Assembly: GCF_949987515.2 (NCBI RefSeq) | Contig: NC_082696.1 | Span: 37,304,431-37,368,430 of the forward strand | Source: Delphinus delphis | Lineage: Eukaryota > Chordata > Mammalia > Artiodactyla > Delphinidae | Length of the DNA: 64,000 nucleotides | Reading direction: 5' to 3' | Shown: positions 62,123 through 64,000 of the stretch, piece by piece | Layout of the letters: each line of letters begins with the position of its first letter | Position numbering within the stretch: position 1 is the first letter of the stretch | The notes under the pieces: generated by a model | What the model saw: only the letters and a program-made list of their open reading frames with translations | Database searches by the model: none | Told to the model about the DNA's origin: nothing | Made by a program: the position numbers and the translations under genes

Positions 62123-63013
62123 ATGAGAAGACAGAGAAACACAGAGCAGATGAAGGAGCAAGGTAAAAACCCACCAGACCAAATAAATGAAGAGGAAATA
62201 GGCAGTCTACCTGAAAAAGAATGCAGAGTAATGACAGTAAACATGATCCAAAATCTTGGAAATAGAATGGAGAAAATACAAAAATGTTTAACAAGGATGT
62301 ACAAGAACTAAAGAGCAAACAAACAATGATGAACAACACAATAACTGAAATTAAAAATTGTCTAGAAGGAATCAATAGCAGAATACTGAGGCAGAATAAC
62401 GGAAAAGTGACCTGGAAGATAAAATAGTAGAAATAAATACTGCAGAGCAAAATAAAGAAAAAAGAATGAAAAGAATTGAGGTCAGTCTCGGAGACCTCTG
62501 GGACAACATTAAATGCACCAACATCGAATTATAGACATCCCAGAAGAAGAAGAGAAAAACAAAGGGACGGAGAAAATATCTGAAGAGATTATAGTTGAAA
62601 ACTTCCCCAAATGGGAAAGGAAAGAGTCAATCAAGTCCAGGAAGCGCAGAGAGTCCCATACAGGATAAAGCCAAGGAGAAACACGTCAAGACACATATTA
62701 ATCAAACTATCAAAAATTAAATACAAAGAAAAACATATTAAAAGCAGCAAGGGAAAAGCAACAAATAATACACAAGGGAATCCCCATAAGGTTAACAGCT
62801 GATCTTTCAGCAAAAACTCTCTAAGTCAGAAGGGAGTGGCGAGACATATTTAAAAAGATGAAAGGGAAAAATCTACAACCAAGATTACTGTACCCAGCAA
62901 GGCTCTCATTCAGATTCGATAGAGAAATTAAAACATTTACAGACAAGCAAAAGGTAAGAGAATTCAGCACCACCAAACCAGCTTTATAACAAATGCTAAA
63001 GGAACTTCTCTAG
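62123..63013 (+). pseudogene. L1 ORF1 remnant (ORF1p RNA-binding protein)
   Basis: L1 ORF1p is a trimeric RNA-binding coiled-coil protein that coats L1 RNA. Starts MRRQRNTEQMKEQGKNPPDQ at 62123. The natural stop would be TAG at 63011-63013, after LKELL, giving about 297 codons, the usual family length. The frame is lost near 62281-62286 (single-base loss, stop at 62309-62311), again near 62383, with a TAA around 62397-62399, and again near 62524. The C-terminal part stays recognisable in a shifted frame (for example VNQVQEAQRVPYRI near 62623). The protein cannot be made intact. Confidence 0.85.
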
Positions 63014-63071
63014 TCAGGAAACATAACAGAAGGAAAAGACCTAAAATAACAAACCCAAAACAATTAAGAAA

Positions 63072-64000
63072 ATGGTAATATGAACATACATATCAATTAC
63101 TACCTTAAATGTAAATGGATTAAATGCTCCAACCAAAAGACATAGACTGGCTGAATGGATACAAAAACAAGACCCATATATATGCTGTCTACAAGAGACT
63201 CACTTCAGACCTAAGGATCATACAGACTGAAAGTGAGGGGAAGGAAAAGATATTACATGTAAATGGAAATCAAAAGAAAGCTGGAGTAGCATTCTCATAT
63301 CGGACAAAATATACTTTAAAATAAAAACTATTACAAGAGACAAAGAAGGACACTACATAATGATCAAGGGATCAATCCAAAAAGAAGATAAAACAATTGT
63401 AAATATTTATGCACCCAACAAAGGAGCACCTCAATAAATAAAGCAAATGCTAACAGCCATAAAAGGGGAAATTGACAATAACACAATAATAGTAGGGGAC
63501 TTTAGCACCCTGCTTTCACTAATGGACAGATCACCTAAAATGGTAATAAATAAGGAAACACAAGCTTTAAATGATACATTAAACAAGATGGAGTTGAACA
63601 TTCTTCAGGACAGATCATATCCTGGGTCACAAATCAAGCCTTGGTAAATTTAAGAAAACTGAAATTGTATCAAGTATCTTTTCCAACCACAACGCTATGA
63701 GACTAGATATCAATTACAGGAAAGAAACTGTAAAAAATACAAACACATGGAGGACAAAAAATACGCTAACTAAATAACCATGAGATCACCGAAGAAATCA
63801 AAGAGGAAATCAAAAAATACTTAGAAACAAATGACAGTGAAAATCCAATGACCCAAAACCTGTGGGGTGCAGCAGAGCAGTTCTACGAGGGAGGTGTCTA
63901 GCAATACAAGCCTACCTCAAGAAACATGAAAAATCTCAAATAAACAACCTAACCTTACACCTAAAGCAATTAGAGAAAGAAAAACAAAAAAACCCCAAAG
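63072..64000 (+). pseudogene. L1 ORF2 remnant, 5' part (endonuclease, start of RT)
   Basis: L1 ORF2p provides endonuclease and reverse transcriptase. An ATG at 63072 follows ORF1 by about 58 bases. The endonuclease region is seen in scattered frames: taaatgtaaatggattaaat (LNVNGLN), then ctgtctacaagagactcact (CLQETH), then gtaaatatttatgcacccaa (VNIYAPN), then gtaggggactttagc (VGDF). An early TGA at 63081-63083 and frame changes break it. Between 63595 and 63605 (gagttgaac/attcttcagg) about 70 bases that I would expect from the family appear to be missing. The copy runs off the window before the RT catalytic core. Confidence 0.85.

Larger units (their letters stand above)
60869..64000 (+). mobile_element. 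L1 with 5' UTR, broken ORF1 and partial ORF2, cut by window end
   Basis: The only L1 here retaining its 5' end. Order: GC-rich 5' UTR, ORF1 and start of ORF2, all matching the cetacean/cetartiodactyl L1 lineage by eye. It moves by target-primed reverse transcription in the nucleus. Both ORFs are disrupted, so this copy cannot be autonomous. The 5' boundary is approximate; the 3' part lies beyond 64000. Confidence 0.9.

Noticed and set aside
1..64000. CRISPR array, operon, phage or complete provirus
   Set aside because: No regularly spaced repeats, no bacterial-type gene packing, and no retroviral gag/pol/env frames. Only LTR fragments are seen.

Overview
The window is nuclear DNA from a mammal, almost certainly a cetacean (whale or dolphin). 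The best evidence is five copies of a tRNA-derived SINE beginning gggcttccctggtggc, which matches the cetacean CHR family. These sit with a longer, older CHR-type SINE, an L1 whose 5' UTR, ORF1 and ORF2 match the cetartiodactyl/cetacean L1 lineage, and a background of old MIR, L2, L1M, MaLR and DNA-transposon copies shared by placental mammals. Family names are from recognition by eye, not from a database search.

No intact protein-coding gene is visible. The base composition is AT-rich with few long open frames, as in a gene desert or a very long intron. The only gene-like sequence not explained by a repeat is at 208-769. A polypyrimidine-AG acceptor-like site is followed by about 120 codons of plausible protein, a frame break, then about 60 more codons ending in a stop. 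It could be a terminal exon or a decayed pseudogene, and I do not recognise the protein.

Layout. 1-3.2 kb: exon-like segment and unique DNA. 3.2-7.7 kb: CHR SINE, L2 copy, an L1 tail with a SINE in its poly-A tract, and a small Tigger element bounded by TA. 8-18 kb: mostly unique AT-rich DNA with a fossil DNA transposon (10.1-10.7 kb), L2/MIR pieces and a GC-rich block with a C-run motif (12.3 kb). 18.7-23.5 kb: older CHR SINE, L1 and MIR fragments. 26.9-28.4 kb: possible internally deleted old L1. 31.1-36.9 kb: a stack of L1 copies with an L1 inside an L1, an inverted L1 and an MLT1-like LTR inside an L1. 37-42.5 kb: MIR, an LTR-like element, a MER5-like element and a twin-primed L1. 44.8-57 kb: three more CHR SINEs, MIR/L2/L1 fragments and a 461-bp inverted-repeat DNA transposon containing a perfect hairpin. 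60.9-64 kb: the 5' part of an L1 with its promoter region, a broken ORF1 and the start of a broken ORF2, running off the window end.

There are no gene partnerships to describe. The content is a layered record of transposition. Nested order gives relative ages: old L1M first, then MLT1 and younger L1 tails, then CHR SINEs. I found no convincing new biological system. The items most worth a second look are the exon-like segment, the two inverted L1 structures, the SINE with non-A sequence between its tail and its target-site duplication, and the hairpin inside the DNA transposon.
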